Below, in pieces: positions 1-7,402 of a stretch of 64,000 bases of DNA. The position numbers were made by a program, and so were the translations under genes. The stretch's first letter is position 1. Each line of letters begins with the position of its first letter. Source of the DNA: Vallitalea okinawensis (GTDB lineage: Bacteria > Bacillota > Clostridia > Lachnospirales > PQDH01); NCBI RefSeq assembly GCF_002964605.1, contig NZ_PQDH01000007.1, positions 1-64,000 of the forward strand, given 5' to 3'. The notes under the pieces are model-generated. The model saw only the letters and a program-made list of their open reading frames with translations, was not told where the DNA came from and made no database searches.

Positions 1-271
1 TGTTTAATACATCATCTTTTGATAATTTGATTGCTTCTCTTATACGATCATGATCTTCTTTACTATAAAGCTTTAATATAGTCTTTTCTCTCTCAGTGGA
101 TAACTTTTCTCTCATTCGATTTTTAAGCTCTATCTCTGTTATCTCACCTATCGAAATTGGATATGTAGTTTGTTCTAATAAGAGAACAATCTCATTCATA
201 GTACTTACTACTTTATTATTGATTGAAAGTTGTATTTGATTTTTGTTTATTGTTATTAATACATCTATCAT
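1..271 (-). CDS. hypothetical protein, C-terminus beyond left edge
   Basis: Starts with ATG at 271, preceded by AAGGGAG about 8 bases upstream, and reads leftwards off the window after 90 codons. The visible part begins MIDVLITINKNQ and becomes strongly charged and helix-prone (KNRMREKLSTEREK, then KEDHDRIREAIKLSKDDV). There are no cysteines, no signal peptide and no membrane segment. I do not recognise a family; the charged end would suit a small cytosolic or phage-like protein. The open frame and good ribosome binding site make it a real gene; function unknown. Confidence 0.6.
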   Translation of the reverse strand, partial: MIDVLITINKNQIQLSINNKVVSTMNEIVLLLEQTTYPISIGEITEIELKNRMREKLSTEREKTILKLYSKEDHDRIREAIKLSKDDVLN

Positions 272-503
272 CTTTGACACTCCCTTAACTTTATTGAATT
301 GTAGTATAATTGAGATAATAGGAAATCAATTGTTGCATTAATCATTATGTTAAATTATAACATATAATGTAACATAATTGAATCTTATATATAGAAAAGA
401 ATATTACCTAAATTCTAGTTCACATACTAGGTTAACTTTTTATTTAATGAACTTGACACCGAATGTACGTTTGTGTATTATAAACATATGGAAGGTGATC
501 TAT

Positions 504-758
504 ATGAAGGTATTAAATAAACCAATTGACGTGATTACTTGGACAAAAGAGAATGGATCTATGATACCTTTTAAATTCAGAATAACTGAAAATGATAAAA
601 CTTATTCTTGTAAGATACAGGTTCAAAGTTCTGAAGAAATTAACTCTGCGGAAAAATATTATATATACACTTGTCAAACTGAAATAAATAATCAAACTAA
701 GATGTGTGAAATTAGATATAGTAAAGATGCAATGACATGGACCTTATTTAAGATATAA
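504..758 (+). CDS. small hypothetical protein (84 aa)
   Basis: The ATG at 504 is preceded by GGAAGGTGATC, so it is preferred over an open frame running back to 378 that has no ribosome binding site. The product starts MKVLNKPIDVITWTKENG and is a soluble, beta-rich protein with two Trp, two Cys and a Trp-Thr pair near the end (MTWTLFKI). No signal peptide or membrane helix. I do not recognise the family; the size and pattern resemble small clostridial proteins of unknown function. It is followed by a hairpin at 766-790. Confidence 0.6.
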   Translation: MKVLNKPIDVITWTKENGSMIPFKFRITENDKTYSCKIQVQSSEEINSAEKYYIYTCQTEINNQTKMCEIRYSKDAMTWTLFKI

Positions 759-765
759 AATTAAT

Positions 766-790
766 GGTACATCACTTTCAATGATGTACC
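766..790 (+). terminator. hairpin between convergent genes
   Basis: GGTACATCA and TGATGTACC form a perfect 9-bp stem with a 7-base loop just after the stop at 758. There is no strong T-run, so it may be a weak or bidirectional terminator. On the opposite strand a second hairpin (AACTAAAT/ATTTAGTT) overlaps the stop codon of the gene ending at 841. Confidence 0.45.
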
Positions 791-840
791 TTAGAGATTT
801 CTTAGAACCATTTCATCATAACTAAATTTCACATTTAGTT

Positions 841-1560
841 TTATGCACCTCTATAATAAAGATCGTTAAACCAAAAGCCACGACAATTTGCTGATGCAAG
901 AGATTCGAAAGTTATTTTTTTGACATTTTTACTATAAAAAGATATATCTTTACCACCTGAACTTGAAGCTTGAATAACAAATTTTAAACATTTGTGGTTT
1001 TCTAGTTCTACTAGAATAGTCAAAAGGCACTCTTCAGTATTTGCGAATAAATCAACACCCACAAAGATTTCAGTAGGGTCATCACTCTGAAACATCACCT
1101 GATTTTCACCAGAATTTAACACAAAAGTCGAACTATCAAAAAGTATTGATTCAACAGGACATTCACATGTGCGATCTGTTTCAGAACCTCTTAGGATAAT
1201 AGTTACAGTCCAAGACCCAAAACAAGTCCCTCCATCTAAACTATCACTTTTACATTCTACTGTTATTTTACGAGCCTGTTTTGTAGTAGCAATTATTTCA
1301 TTACTAGAAAATATATCATTTCTAGGTATTTCGAACTCCAAACACTCACCATTCTCCAATTCCACAAATACAAGTATATTGCAGTCTGTGCTTGACCTAC
1401 TTAATCGTAACTTAATTTCAACTGGTTCATCACTTTCAAAGATTTTTAAGCATTCTCCACATTCTAAAGAAAAATTTCCGCCAAATCCTCGTGTATTATT
1501 AACAGGACATTCGCATTCACGTTTAGATAGTTTTTCAAATTTATGTTTATCTTTATACAC
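841..1560 (-). CDS. Cys-rich tandem-domain protein, possible spore surface protein (copy A)
   Basis: 239 residues in two homologous halves. The first (about 15-125) opens with RECECPVN and carries NFSLECGECLKIFESDEPVEI; the second (about 130-239) opens with TCECPVES and carries FQSDDPTEIFV. Each half then has a conserved VELEN.xCLxF strand and a K(K/A)xxKIT strand and ends with a small RG motif. It looks like two beta-sandwich modules stapled by cysteines; the CxCPV start and predicted jelly-roll recall S-Ena/DUF3992 endospore appendage proteins, but this is only a resemblance. Start is GTG at 1560 after GGACGAGGTGA; the aligned paralogue at 1924-2652 has ATG where this copy has ATA. A sigma-K-like promoter lies upstream. 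Confidence 0.7.
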   Translation of the reverse strand: MYKDKHKFEKLSKRECECPVNNTRGFGGNFSLECGECLKIFESDEPVEIKLRLSRSSTDCNILVFVELENGECLEFEIPRNDIFSSNEIIATTKQARKITVECKSDSLDGGTCFGSWTVTIILRGSETDRTCECPVESILFDSSTFVLNSGENQVMFQSDDPTEIFVGVDLFANTEECLLTILVELENHKCLKFVIQASSSGGKDISFYSKNVKKITFESLASANCRGFWFNDLYYRGA

Positions 1561-1592
1561 TATAAAATCACCTCGTCCATTTTCACTTAATA

Positions 1593-1621
1593 TAATATAT
1601 GCTTGTACAATTCTTATAGTG
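1593..1621 (-). promoter_or_regulatory. putative sigma-K promoter of copy A
   Basis: On the minus strand: CAC, 17 bases, then CATATATTA. This fits the sigma-K consensus (AC at -35, 16-17 bases, CATAnnnTA at -10). The start codon lies about 33 bases downstream of the -10 box. The same arrangement with the same spacing precedes the paralogue, while the spacer bases differ at several places. Confidence 0.6.
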
Positions 1622-1746
1622 CAATAGACTGTAGCTTAATATATGATTTATAAATCTTTTAAACTTCTATAAATTCCAATTTAATCTATTATATGATATA
1701 ATTCACTTAAGATTAAAAAGATTTTGAAGGGGGGAGTATATACTAG

Positions 1747-1893
1747 ATGGTTAGTTTTAAAGAGTTTAGAGAAAAAGTAATTAATATTTTAATTGAGTTT
1801 GCTGAGCAAAATAGTGAAAAACTGGTTTGGATTTCAAATGACCATACGACATTTGAAGAAGTTAAAGATATATCCGGGATTCTCGTCAAATGA
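1747..1893 (+). CDS. small hypothetical protein (48 aa)
   Basis: Short ORF lying between the two Cys-rich paralogues on the opposite strand. ATG at 1747 follows an A-rich, purine-rich AAGGGGGGAG ribosome binding site at about 1727-1737. Product begins MVSFKEFREKVINILIEF and ends DISGILVK; it is mildly amphipathic with two Trp-adjacent strands and no membrane segment. No family recognised. The strong ribosome binding site and clean frame support it, but no homologue can be checked here. Confidence 0.5.
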   Translation: MVSFKEFREKVINILIEFAEQNSEKLVWISNDHTTFEEVKDISGILVK

Positions 1894-1923
1894 GTTAATA
1901 ATTTACTCTTGTACAAATATGTT

Positions 1924-2652
1924 TTAAGCGCCTCTATAAAATATCATATTACTCCAGAGGCCATGACAGTTTGTTAGAGTAAGACATTCAAGAGTTATCT
2001 TTATGATATTTTTACTATAAAAAGATATATCATTGCCAAAACCTGAACTTGGAGCTTGAATAATAAATTTTAAGCAATTACAGTTTTCTAGTTCTACAAG
2101 AACAGTCAAAAGGCTCTCATCAGCACTTTGTGATAAGTCAACAGCCATAAAGATTTCAGTAGGTTCATCACTCTGAAATATCACTTGCTCTTCACCAGAA
2201 CTTAACACAAAACCAGAAAAATCTGTAAGAGTTGCTCCAACTGGACATTCGCATGTACAATCTATTTCACAACCTCTTTGGATAATGAATATAGCCCAAG
2301 TTCCAAAGCAAGTTCCTCCATCTAAACTATCACTTTTACATTCTACTGTTACTTTACGAGCTTGTTTTGTATTAGTAATTATTTCATTTGAAGAAAATGT
2401 ATCATTTTTAGGAATTTTAAAATCCAAACACTCACCATTCTCCAGTTCGACAAATACAAGTATATTACAATCTATGTTGCTGGTCCTACTTACTCGCAAC
2501 TTAATTTCAACTGGCTCATCACTTTCAAAAATCTTAAAACATTCTCCACATTCTAAAATGAAATTCCCGCCAAATACAGGTGTAGAATTTATGGGACATT
2601 CGCATTCACGTTTAGATATATTTTCAACTTTATGTTTATCTTTATATGACAT
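1924..2652 (-). CDS. Cys-rich tandem-domain protein, possible spore surface protein (copy B)
   Basis: 242-residue paralogue of the protein at 841-1560, sharing the same two-module layout: module 1 begins RECECPINST and module 2 TCECPVGATL, with the same FESDEPVEI / FQSDEPTEI strands and Cys positions. The second half differs most at its very end (NMIFYRGA). ATG start at 2652 behind GGACGAGGT. The gene pair plus promoter looks like a tandem duplication with a small unrelated gene between. A sigma-K-type promoter upstream suggests late mother-cell expression and a spore-coat or appendage role. This is inference: I see no collagen repeats, signal peptide or transmembrane segment. Confidence 0.7.
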   Translation of the reverse strand: MSYKDKHKVENISKRECECPINSTPVFGGNFILECGECFKIFESDEPVEIKLRVSRTSNIDCNILVFVELENGECLDFKIPKNDTFSSNEIITNTKQARKVTVECKSDSLDGGTCFGTWAIFIIQRGCEIDCTCECPVGATLTDFSGFVLSSGEEQVIFQSDEPTEIFMAVDLSQSADESLLTVLVELENCNCLKFIIQAPSSGFGNDISFYSKNIIKITLECLTLTNCHGLWSNMIFYRGA

Positions 2653-2681
2653 AAATTTACCTCGTCCATTATCACTTAGTA

Positions 2682-2710
2682 TAATATATGCCTGTACAAT
2701 TCTATTAGTG
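2682..2710 (-). promoter_or_regulatory. putative sigma-K promoter of copy B
   Basis: Minus strand CAC, 17 bases, CATATATTA, then about 30 bases to the ATG at 2652. Matches sigma-K consensus at both boxes and spacing, identical in layout to 1593-1621. Confidence 0.6.
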
Positions 2711-2752
2711 CAATAGACTCTAAACTACTCATTAGTAAACGTGATATTGAAA

Positions 2753-2778
2753 GAGATAGTAGGATTTCCTGCTATCTC
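2753..2778 (-). terminator. terminator hairpin of DUF4362-like gene
   Basis: GAGATAGTAGGA and TCCTGCTATCTC form a 12-bp stem with one G-T wobble and a 2-base centre, overlapping the stop codon of the leftward gene ending at 2777. Confidence 0.6.
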
Positions 2779-3229
2779 ACATTAATCTAAATTTCTTTTC
2801 GTAGAGTTCTTTATTGTATGCATAAACTGTAACTATTTCATTATTATCTTTCATCAAATTATACTCTTCATATTGGTCTCTTTCACCCGTTATCGCAGAC
2901 TTTATAGAATCTCCTTCATAAATTTTTATTTTTTCATCAATCCACCCGCTTGTTTGATTAGTCATATTATAAACTGCTAATATCTTTTCTCCATCATAAA
3001 ACAGATGATAAAGTATTGGGTCTCCATGGATTGAATATCTTAGAGCTGTGATAGCATCAGGTTTTTCATTTTTTATATTTCTTAAAAACTCCTTAAACCT
3101 ATTAAGGTTTTTTGGTACACCGACTACACTAGATACAACCTGATTCACATTACAATCATAAGTATGGTCATTGCTTGAAATTCTAAAATATCTATAAAAT
3201 CTATAAAATCTATAAAATCTATAAAACAT
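2777..3229 (-). CDS. DUF4362-like protein with FYR-repeat N-terminus
   Basis: 150 residues. Residues about 40-145 resemble DUF4362: NRFKEFLRNIKNEKPDAI, then LRYSIHGDPILYHLFYDGEK and a Tyr/Thr-rich strand. Family members known to me are small secreted lipoproteins with a signal peptide and lipobox Cys. Here the N-terminus is instead four FYR tripeptides encoded by a 9-bp tandem repeat directly after the start codon. ATG at 3229 has a good site (AAGGTGATAAG). So the gene is translated, but its export signal seems lost or replaced. Function of the family is unknown. Confidence 0.65.
   Translation of the reverse strand: MFYRFYRFYRFYRYFRISSNDHTYDCNVNQVVSSVVGVPKNLNRFKEFLRNIKNEKPDAITALRYSIHGDPILYHLFYDGEKILAVYNMTNQTSGWIDEKIKIYEGDSIKSAITGERDQYEEYNLMKDNNEIVTVYAYNKELYEKKFRLM
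3191..3226 (-). repeat. 9-bp tandem repeat x4 inside coding start
   Basis: Four perfect copies of TCTATAAAA (TTTTATAGA on the coding strand) immediately after the start codon at 3229-3227, encoding FYR x4, followed by a degenerate fifth copy. Copy-number changes keep the frame, so the repeat can vary protein length without disrupting it. Confidence 0.9.
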
Positions 3230-3458
3230 CTTATCACCTTATATATCCCTTTATCCTCTACTCTATTATATTAATGATAGATCTTTTTGTGTGGTATGTA
3301 TCGTTTCGAATTAGATCTTTTAACAAGGTCGAGATTATTCTCTAAATCTATCTTTAGTATATGACCTTAAACGCTAAAGGAGTTGATTGATTATGACTAA
3401 TATGTTAAAATTATCTAAACTAGTAAGATCTACTCAAAAACCAAAAGGAGGCGAAATT

Positions 3459-4349
3459 ATGAATGTCAAATCAAATACTTCAAAAATCTTCATTGTAGTT
3501 ATCAGCCTTTTATGCCTATCAATCATCTACATATCCTTAAGAAATGAAACTAAGATATTAAATACAACACCCAGTAATGAAACTGAGAACTTAAATGCAA
3601 CATCTAATAATGAAACTGAGAGCTTAAATGTGACACCTAATAATGAAACTGAGAGCTTAAATTCAACACCACATATTGAAACTATAACATTTCCTTCACT
3701 TGATGAACTCGACATTACTGCTGATCTATATTTAATAGATAGTACTTCACCAATTGTCCTCCTCTTTCATCAAGCTAAATCTAGCCGTGGTGAATACTTG
3801 GAAATTGCACCAAAGTTAAATGATCTAGGGTATAATGCCATGGCTATTGATGCAAGACGTGGATTTAGTAATACGGATATAAATAACGAAACAGCAGAGA
3901 GGGCTAGAGAAAAAGGATTAATCCCTACATATCTAGATGCTTTGGCAGACCTTGAAGCCGCCATCCAGTATGCTGAAGAAGAACTTAACTATGATAATAT
4001 TATTACTTGGGGTAGCTCCTATTCAGCGTCACTTGTTGTTGCTTTTTCTCAAAAACATAGTGATACTGTAAAAGCTGTTCTTGCATTTTCACCAGGAGAA
4101 TATTTTTGGATTGAAGATAAGACAATTGCAGAGTACGCAAAAGAACTCAATTTGCCTACTTTTATTACAGGCGCAAAACGTGAAAAAGAAGAATACAATC
4201 TGATTTTTGAAGCCATTGCTAGCGATTATAAAATTTGTTTTGAGCCAGATGCTAGTGGTGCCCATGGATCATATGCATTATTGGAAAGAACTCAAGGTCA
4301 TGAAGAATATTGGGATGCAGTAAAAGACTTCCTAGATAACTTAGAATAA
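3459..4349 (+). CDS. membrane-anchored alpha/beta hydrolase
   Basis: 296 residues. An N-terminal membrane anchor (about 10-27, IFIVVISLLCLSIIYI) is followed by a repeated linker rich in Asn, Glu and Thr, then an alpha/beta-hydrolase fold from about residue 75. Visible elements: PIVLLFHQA oxyanion strand, nucleophile elbow WGSSYSAS (GxSxS) and the catalytic His in GAHGSYALL near the end. Substrate unknown; the fold suggests a dienelactone-hydrolase or esterase type acting outside the membrane. ATG at 3459 follows GGAGGCGAAATT. An alternative ATG at 3393, also with an AAGGAG site, would add 22 residues and bury the anchor, so I prefer 3459. Confidence 0.75.
   Translation: MNVKSNTSKIFIVVISLLCLSIIYISLRNETKILNTTPSNETENLNATSNNETESLNVTPNNETESLNSTPHIETITFPSLDELDITADLYLIDSTSPIVLLFHQAKSSRGEYLEIAPKLNDLGYNAMAIDARRGFSNTDINNETAERAREKGLIPTYLDALADLEAAIQYAEEELNYDNIITWGSSYSASLVVAFSQKHSDTVKAVLAFSPGEYFWIEDKTIAEYAKELNLPTFITGAKREKEEYNLIFEAIASDYKICFEPDASGAHGSYALLERTQGHEEYWDAVKDFLDNLE
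3543..3683 (+). repeat. 33-bp tandem repeat in hydrolase linker
   Basis: Four diverged 33-bp units starting at 3543, 3576, 3609 and 3642 plus a partial fifth encode an 11-residue unit of the form NETESLNxTPN. It forms a flexible spacer between membrane anchor and hydrolase domain; no frame break. Confidence 0.85.
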
Positions 4350-4402
4350 CTTCCTAAATAAATCTTATCTCTAGAGTTTTAATTGTATCTCTAAAGGGGG
4401 AT

Positions 4403-4792
4403 TTAATCCCCTTTTAACTTTGCCAATACTGTAGCAAATTCAGCTCTGGTTACTGTTTCATCAGGTCTAAATGTACCATCAGGATAACCAATCATTAATC
4501 CTGCTCCTGTTGCTTCCTCAATATTTTTCTCTGCCCAATGTCCCTCAATATCTGAAAAAGTAACTTTATCCTCTGTATACTCAATATCGTACCATTCGCA
4601 TACTGTTCTAGCAATTACCTCAGCACATTGAATTCTAAAGTCATTATCTTTTAATAGCTCCAACTCATGAGGATTGCTATAATAGGCATGTTCTAATAAA
4701 ATCGCTGTCATATCAGCATCTCTGCATATAGCAAAGTCTGTCCATGTATTAGGCTCAGATAGTCTAATACCCATGTCCTTATTGGAAGTATG
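4403..4792 (-). pseudogene. C-terminal fragment of amidase with SLH domain
   Basis: Open frame to 4792 (stop at 4793-4795); first ATG at 4774 has no ribosome binding site. Residues read as the end of an N-acetylmuramoyl-L-alanine amidase (Amidase_3: NKDMGIRLSEPNTW, then the metal-site region DMTAILLEHAYYSNP) joined to one SLH module (FSDIEGHWAEKNIEEA, GYPDGTFRPDETVTRAEF). The N-terminal two thirds with the zinc-binding His/Glu are missing. Upstream sequence switches abruptly to an ssb fragment, so this is a remnant, not an intact gene. The SLH module shows that the parent bound the cell wall surface layer. Confidence 0.75.
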
Positions 4793-4937
4793 TTATTAGC
4801 ATGTTTCTGTCTGCATCTGGTTCTCCTTCACGCTTAAACTGCTTATTAACTGCTAGAGTATATTTAGTAATTGCAAGTGGTTCTGCTAATTCAGAGTATC
4901 TTATGTCTGGATTCCTTGCTAGTCGCCCCATAAGTAT
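4779..4937 (-). pseudogene. ssb: N-terminal fragment of single-stranded DNA-binding protein
   Basis: Reading leftwards from 4937: ILMGRLARNPDIRYSELAEP, then LAITKYTLAVNKQFKREGEP, which is the OB-fold start of bacterial SSB. After GEPDAD the similarity stops and the frame ends at 4779. The usual MNK at the start is also missing; sequence upstream belongs to a DUF805 fragment on the other strand. Only about 47 residues of some 140 remain, so no function. Likely leftover of a mobile element or recombination. Confidence 0.75.
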
Positions 4938-4939
4938 AG

Positions 4940-5194
4940 TCAGTAACTGTTACTCTTATTGCACTTGCAATATTTTTATTTATTTCAATAATAACCGTAA
5001 TCATTGGAACTAGTCTTACTGTTAGAAGATTACATGACCTTAATGTGACTGGTTGGTTGGTACTAGTTAATGCACTAATCAGAATCATCACTTTATTTTT
5101 TCATATTTGTTTTACCTTTATTCCTGGTACCAAAGGACCTAATAAGTATGGTGACGATCCCTTGGGTGTTTCACTAATTGACCTCAAAACATAG
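4940..5194 (+). pseudogene. C-terminal fragment of DUF805 membrane protein
   Basis: Plus-strand frame open from 4940 to a stop at 5192-5194, without start codon or ribosome binding site. It encodes a membrane segment (LIALAIFLFISIITVIIG), the DUF805 signature TVRRLHDLNVTGW, a second hydrophobic stretch and the tail PGTKGPNKYGDDP. This is the C-terminal half of a DUF805 small membrane protein. The N-terminal half is replaced by the ssb fragment, and a good terminator remains behind the stop. The reverse-strand open frame here (4891-5091) is only its shadow. Confidence 0.75.
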
Positions 5195-5214
5195 ATTGAA
5201 TTCTATGTTTTTTG
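5188..5214 (+). terminator. intrinsic terminator of DUF805 remnant
   Basis: AACATAGA and TCTATGTT form an 8-bp stem around a TTGAAT loop, followed by a T-run. It overlaps the DUF805 stop codon. Confidence 0.75.
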
Positions 5215-5336
5215 TATGAGATCCTATCCTAATTAAATATTGTTTTAGTTAATGTTATTATTTTCCATTTACATTATAAAAATTATTAAATATCATTAGT
5301 ACAAGCTAATACTACCTCTACGAAAGGATCTTTGGT

Positions 5337-5846
5337 ATGAAGTATTTTCAAATTACAGCCTTTATATTAGAAACAATGACCTTCTTATCCGTTGAATTTT
5401 TTTTGATTATTTATACTCTTCGTATGTGGTTAGACAGACATTGGACAAGAACACATACATCTAAGTTAATTATTAATACTCTTATATCTTTAGCCTTTTT
5501 TTTGTTATGCTTTATTTACTTCAGTATGCCATATCTCAAAGATTTACCCTTCTTAATATCAGGAGATTATAAGACTGCTAAAGGATATGTACACACAGAA
5601 CGATTAAGCAAAAGTCTACATGAAGAAGTTACTATGGGTAGAATTAATGTATCCTTTTTTATAGATTCAGGTGCTAAAAAGAATGAAACATATATTCTTT
5701 CTTATTTACCTCACTCCAAAAGAGGTATAAATCTCGTTAAGTCTGATGGGACACCAGTAAAAGTAGATTTATTTTTTATAATTGTTCTTTTATTTTTTAT
5801 TGTCCTATATTTTATGGGTGTATACGTTTATTTTTTCATATACTAA
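5337..5846 (+). CDS. hypothetical membrane protein (169 aa)
   Basis: ATG at 5337 after GAAAGGATC. Three predicted membrane segments: about 8-28, about 45-65 and about 145-168, separated by a basic loop (RMWLDRHWTRTH) and an extracytoplasmic or cytoplasmic domain of some 75 residues with GYVHTERLSKSLHEE and a conserved-looking NETYILSYLPHSKRG. I do not recognise a family. It stands alone between the gene graveyard and a convergent acidic protein gene. No enzyme motif visible; low-complexity Phe-rich ends are typical of small clostridial membrane proteins. Confidence 0.6.
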   Translation: MKYFQITAFILETMTFLSVEFFLIIYTLRMWLDRHWTRTHTSKLIINTLISLAFFLLCFIYFSMPYLKDLPFLISGDYKTAKGYVHTERLSKSLHEEVTMGRINVSFFIDSGAKKNETYILSYLPHSKRGINLVKSDGTPVKVDLFFIIVLLFFIVLYFMGVYVYFFIY

Positions 5847-5855
5847 ACCTGTTAT

Positions 5856-6152
5856 TTAAAAACCATCGAACTCTGGTAAATTATCAAACTCTTCTTCGTC
5901 CATCATGTCACTAATTAACTTATATCCAGTCAGCTCTTCTATGTAATAAATATCATTACCTTGACTATAGACACTTAATTCGGCTTTAATTTCACTGTAA
6001 TTATCATCTGTAAGATTGACTCTATCCTCTTCATCTGCATATTCGTCATAAGATTCTAATTCGATAACAAGCATTTCTATAGCTGTATCCAATCTATCAA
6101 ATGCACACCAGCTACCTTCATAACTAACTTTATAAACATTTATATTTTCAAT
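5856..6152 (-). CDS. acidic hypothetical protein, apparent ATT start
   Basis: 98 residues if read from 6152. The frame contains protein-like sequence upstream of the first ATG (6092): ENINVYKVSYEGSWCAFDRL, and there is no ATG, GTG or well-placed TTG to account for it. An ATT codon at 6152-6150 sits about 7 bases after AAAGGGG, so translation from ATT is the best fit; otherwise the gene starts late at 6092 with no ribosome binding site. The product is strongly acidic (runs such as DEEEFDNLPEFD at the end), soluble and without recognised domain. Confidence 0.5.
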   Translation of the reverse strand: MENINVYKVSYEGSWCAFDRLDTAIEMLVIELESYDEYADEEDRVNLTDDNYSEIKAELSVYSQGNDIYYIEELTGYKLISDMMDEEEFDNLPEFDGF

Positions 6153-6260
6153 GCCCTTACCCCTTTCTTTACTAAACCGAACTTTTATTAGTATTTACTC
6201 ATAACATATCCCTAATCTTGTATAAACTCAACGCTGTTTTTGCTGTTGAAAAATGTAACT

Positions 6261-6294
6261 AACGCTTGTACCAAATATTGAATATAATGTAGTA
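6261..6294 (+). promoter_or_regulatory. shared upstream block of propeller gene 1
   Basis: AACGCTTGTAC, then about 9 bases, then TTGAATATAATGTAG. The same block recurs before the other two propeller genes (7718-7750, 8935-8966), each about 30-50 bases upstream of the ribosome binding site. The TATAAT-like box is suitable for a promoter but the -35 class is unclear. Confidence 0.5.
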
Positions 6295-6322
6295 GAAGTT
6301 TTTATTTAGAAAGGAGTACTTT

Positions 6323-7297
6323 ATGTCAAATCACCCATTCGCATATGTAACCAATAATTCAGATGACACTGTATCTGTGATACAAACAATAGATAATACT
6401 GTAATTGATACTATTACCGTTGGAAATGGTCCTATTAGAATAGCAATTACACCAAATGGACAGTTTGCATATGTTACTAATTTCATCGATGGCTCTGTAT
6501 CAGTGATTTTAATATCAAATAATACTGTAATCGATACTATCACTGTTGGAAATTTTCCTAGAGGTCTAGCAATAACTCCAAATGGACAATTTGTGTTTGT
6601 TGCTAATGGTGGTGATAACACTGTATCTGTAATTCAAATATCTGATAATACTGTAATTGATACTATTACCGTTGGAAATTTCCCTACTAGAGTAGCAATA
6701 ACTCCTAATAGCCAGTTTGTATATGTTACAAATGCTAGTGATGACTCTGTGTCAGTAATTCAGATATCTGATAATACTGTAATTGATACTATAACTGTTG
6801 GAGATTTTCCTACGGGAATAGCAATAACTCCTAATGGTCAGTTTGCATATGTAACAAATGGTAGCGATGACTCTGTGTCAGTTATACGAATATCAGACAA
6901 TACTGTTGTTGCTACCATAGCTGTTGGAGATGCTCCTGGTGCAGTAGCAGTTACTCCAAACGGACAATTTGCATATGTTACAAATAGTAGCGCTGACACA
7001 GTATCAGTTATTCGAATATCAGACAATACTGTTGTTGCTACCATAACTGTTGGAGATACTCCTCAAGATGTAGCAATTACTCCTAATGGACAGTTTGCAT
7101 ATGTTACAAATACTAGCGATGACACTGTGTCAGTTATACAAACATCAGACAATACAATTTTTGATACTATAACTGTCGGAGATCGACCTGTTGGAATAGC
7201 AATTCCTCCACCGTCAGCTCCTATAATTAACCCCTCTTTCGTTAAAGTAACAGTATCTAATATTGAGTTAACTGCCATTATTCGTGATATCAACTGA
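6323..7297 (+). CDS. YVTN-type seven-bladed beta-propeller protein 1
   Basis: 324 residues with seven 42-residue repeats of the form FAYVTN..DDTVSVI..SDNTV..TITVG..P..IAITPNGQ (YVTN/YNCE beta-propeller family), making one full propeller, followed by a 28-residue tail NPSFVKVTVSNIELTAIIRD. No signal peptide is visible. ATG at 6323 follows AGAAAGGAGTAC. In this family such repeats occur in surface or secreted proteins and in binding scaffolds; no catalytic residue is evident. First of three tandem copies that share upstream block, ribosome binding site, tail and downstream hairpin, so the whole unit was duplicated. Confidence 0.85.
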   Translation: MSNHPFAYVTNNSDDTVSVIQTIDNTVIDTITVGNGPIRIAITPNGQFAYVTNFIDGSVSVILISNNTVIDTITVGNFPRGLAITPNGQFVFVANGGDNTVSVIQISDNTVIDTITVGNFPTRVAITPNSQFVYVTNASDDSVSVIQISDNTVIDTITVGDFPTGIAITPNGQFAYVTNGSDDSVSVIRISDNTVVATIAVGDAPGAVAVTPNGQFAYVTNSSADTVSVIRISDNTVVATITVGDTPQDVAITPNGQFAYVTNTSDDTVSVIQTSDNTIFDTITVGDRPVGIAIPPPSAPIINPSFVKVTVSNIELTAIIRDIN

Positions 7298-7304
7298 GTA
7301 ACTT

Positions 7305-7349
7305 ATACAGGTAGTACATTGCAAAGTTTCAGTAATATGCTACTTGTAT
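7305..7349 (+). terminator. downstream hairpin of propeller gene 1
   Basis: ATACAGGTAGTA pairs with TGCTACTTGTAT (10 of 12 plus wobbles) over a 21-base loop, followed by a T-rich stretch. The same structure follows propeller genes 2 (8768-8812) and 3 (9978-10023). Confidence 0.55.
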
Positions 7350-7402
7350 ATTTCATTTTTTATCTATTTAATAATCATTCCCTCACTTCATTAAATTGGA
7401 CT

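Noticed and set aside
4891-5091. Minus-strand 66-residue open frame
   Set aside because: It is the antisense shadow of the DUF805 fragment on the plus strand (VRRLHDLN signature and tail).
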